Source of the DNA: Candidatus Latescibacterota bacterium | GTDB taxonomy: Bacteria > Latescibacterota > MVCY01 | Direction of reading: 5' to 3' | NCBI GenBank assembly: GCA_030629295.1 | Contig: DAOVPH010000098.1 | Coordinates: 1-6,220, forward strand | Length of the DNA stretch: 6,220 nt | Shown here: positions 5,584 through 6,220 of the stretch, in pieces | Position numbering within the stretch: the first letter of the stretch is position 1 | Layout of the letters: each line of letters begins with the position of its first letter | Program-made: the position numbers and the translations under genes | The notes under the pieces: model-generated | Database searches by the model: none | What the model saw: only the letters and a program-made list of their open reading frames with translations | What the model was told of the DNA's origin: nothing

Positions 5584-6216
5584 TTACAGTTTCTCCACCA
5601 TCACCAGGGTCCGGGGCTTGGGGAACTGAACGGGAATCTGGGTGATAGAGACGGGGGTACTTAGATTTAACTGATCCAAAGTTTCATCAGGGCCTTTGTA
5701 GACGATGAGTTTGCCCCCTGTTCTAAGAAAGGGCAGGGCTAAGGGGACCAACTTAGAGAGAGGGGCGACGGAGCGGGCAGTTACTAAATTAAACTGATTC
5801 AAATATTGCTTGTGACAGCGAAGTGCCTCGGCCCGTTCACAGATTATGGAAACCGACTGAAGACCTAATAAAGCGACCAGCTTTCTAAGGAAAAGAATCC
5901 TCTTTCTCCGAGAATCCAGAACGGTGAGGGATACCTGGGGGCGGACAATCTTGATGGGAACGCCAGGGAAACCCGCTCCCGACCCTAAGTCCAGGAGCTG
6001 AAGTTCGTCTGGCCATTCCAAGTGAGGAACAGGGGTCAGGGAGTCCAAGAAATGATGGGTGACGATGCGGGATTCATCTGCCCTGGAGATCAGGTTCATC
6101 CTCTGATTCCAGTCCAAGAGCAGCTGGTGATAGGTGGCGAAGGCCTCAAGTTGCTCTTTTGTCAGGACTATGCCCAGCTGCTGGGCCCCCTGCTGCAGTT
6201 GTTTCACCTGAAACAT
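5584..6216 (-). CDS. rsmG: 16S rRNA (guanine(527)-N(7))-methyltransferase RsmG (GidB)
   Basis: This SAM-dependent enzyme methylates N7 of G527 in the 530 loop of 16S rRNA; in other bacteria its loss gives low-level streptomycin resistance. At 210 residues its length is ordinary for the family. The N-terminal helices contain LLLDWNQRMNLISR (32-45) and HHFLDSL (54-60), both family signatures. The SAM-binding motif I is LLDLGSGAGFPGVPIKIVRP (74-93). The acidic end of the second strand is VLDSRRKRILFLRKL (99-113), followed by AEAL, then TARSVAPLSKLVPLALPFL (146-164) and GGKLIVYKG (167-175). The ATG lies 4 bases from the window edge, so its ribosome-binding site cannot be seen and a longer N-terminus is possible; the visible start fits the family well. 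The gene often neighbours mnmG and parAB, which would lie beyond the right edge. Its 3' end abuts the MITE-like element. Confidence 0.95.
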   Translation of the reverse strand: MFQVKQLQQGAQQLGIVLTKEQLEAFATYHQLLLDWNQRMNLISRADESRIVTHHFLDSLTPVPHLEWPDELQLLDLGSGAGFPGVPIKIVRPQVSLTVLDSRRKRILFLRKLVALLGLQSVSIICERAEALRCHKQYLNQFNLVTARSVAPLSKLVPLALPFLRTGGKLIVYKGPDETLDQLNLSTPVSITQIPVQFPKPRTLVMVEKL

Positions 6217-6220
6217 CTTG

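Overview
The window looks like a chromosomal segment from a bacterium of roughly balanced base composition, most likely an uncultivated or deep-branching lineage. It carries ordinary housekeeping genes: a Xer tyrosine recombinase, phosphomannose isomerase, the 16S rRNA methyltransferase RsmG and a membrane-anchored NusG domain II protein. Its intergenic gaps hold short dispersed repeats. Nothing in the sequence fixes the phylum, and there is no rRNA, tRNA, CRISPR array, prophage or complete insertion sequence.

Layout. Positions 1-2933 are read leftward as a probable single transcription direction: xerD, a DUF1844 gene, manA overlapping it by 4 bases, a 242-base gap, and then the start of a NusG domain II gene that runs off the left edge. 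The 242-base gap holds a heptamer repeat and three consecutive GC-rich hairpins. The gap at 2934-3169 is a compact divergent promoter region: one good sigma-70-type promoter faces xerD and a near-consensus one faces right. Rightward lie two Gfo/Idh/MocA-family NAD(P)-dependent dehydrogenase genes of different subfamilies (3170-4348 and 4526-5401). A degenerate inverted repeat of the CACAAAGACAC type separates them. After the second gene sits a nested palindromic element (5420-5566) that looks like a MITE bounded by TA. Last comes rsmG, read leftward and convergent with the dehydrogenases.

How the genes fit together. The two dehydrogenases probably form a small accessory sugar or cyclitol oxidoreduction unit with its own promoter, set between housekeeping blocks; their substrates cannot be read from the sequence. 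DUF1844 and manA are translationally coupled. ManA links fructose-6-phosphate to mannose-6-phosphate for glycan precursor synthesis, while the role of DUF1844 is unknown. I found no dramatic new system. The points most worth a second look are the structured segment before the NusG domain II gene, the recurring intergenic repeats, the variant active-site motifs of the two dehydrogenases, and the DUF1844-manA coupling.
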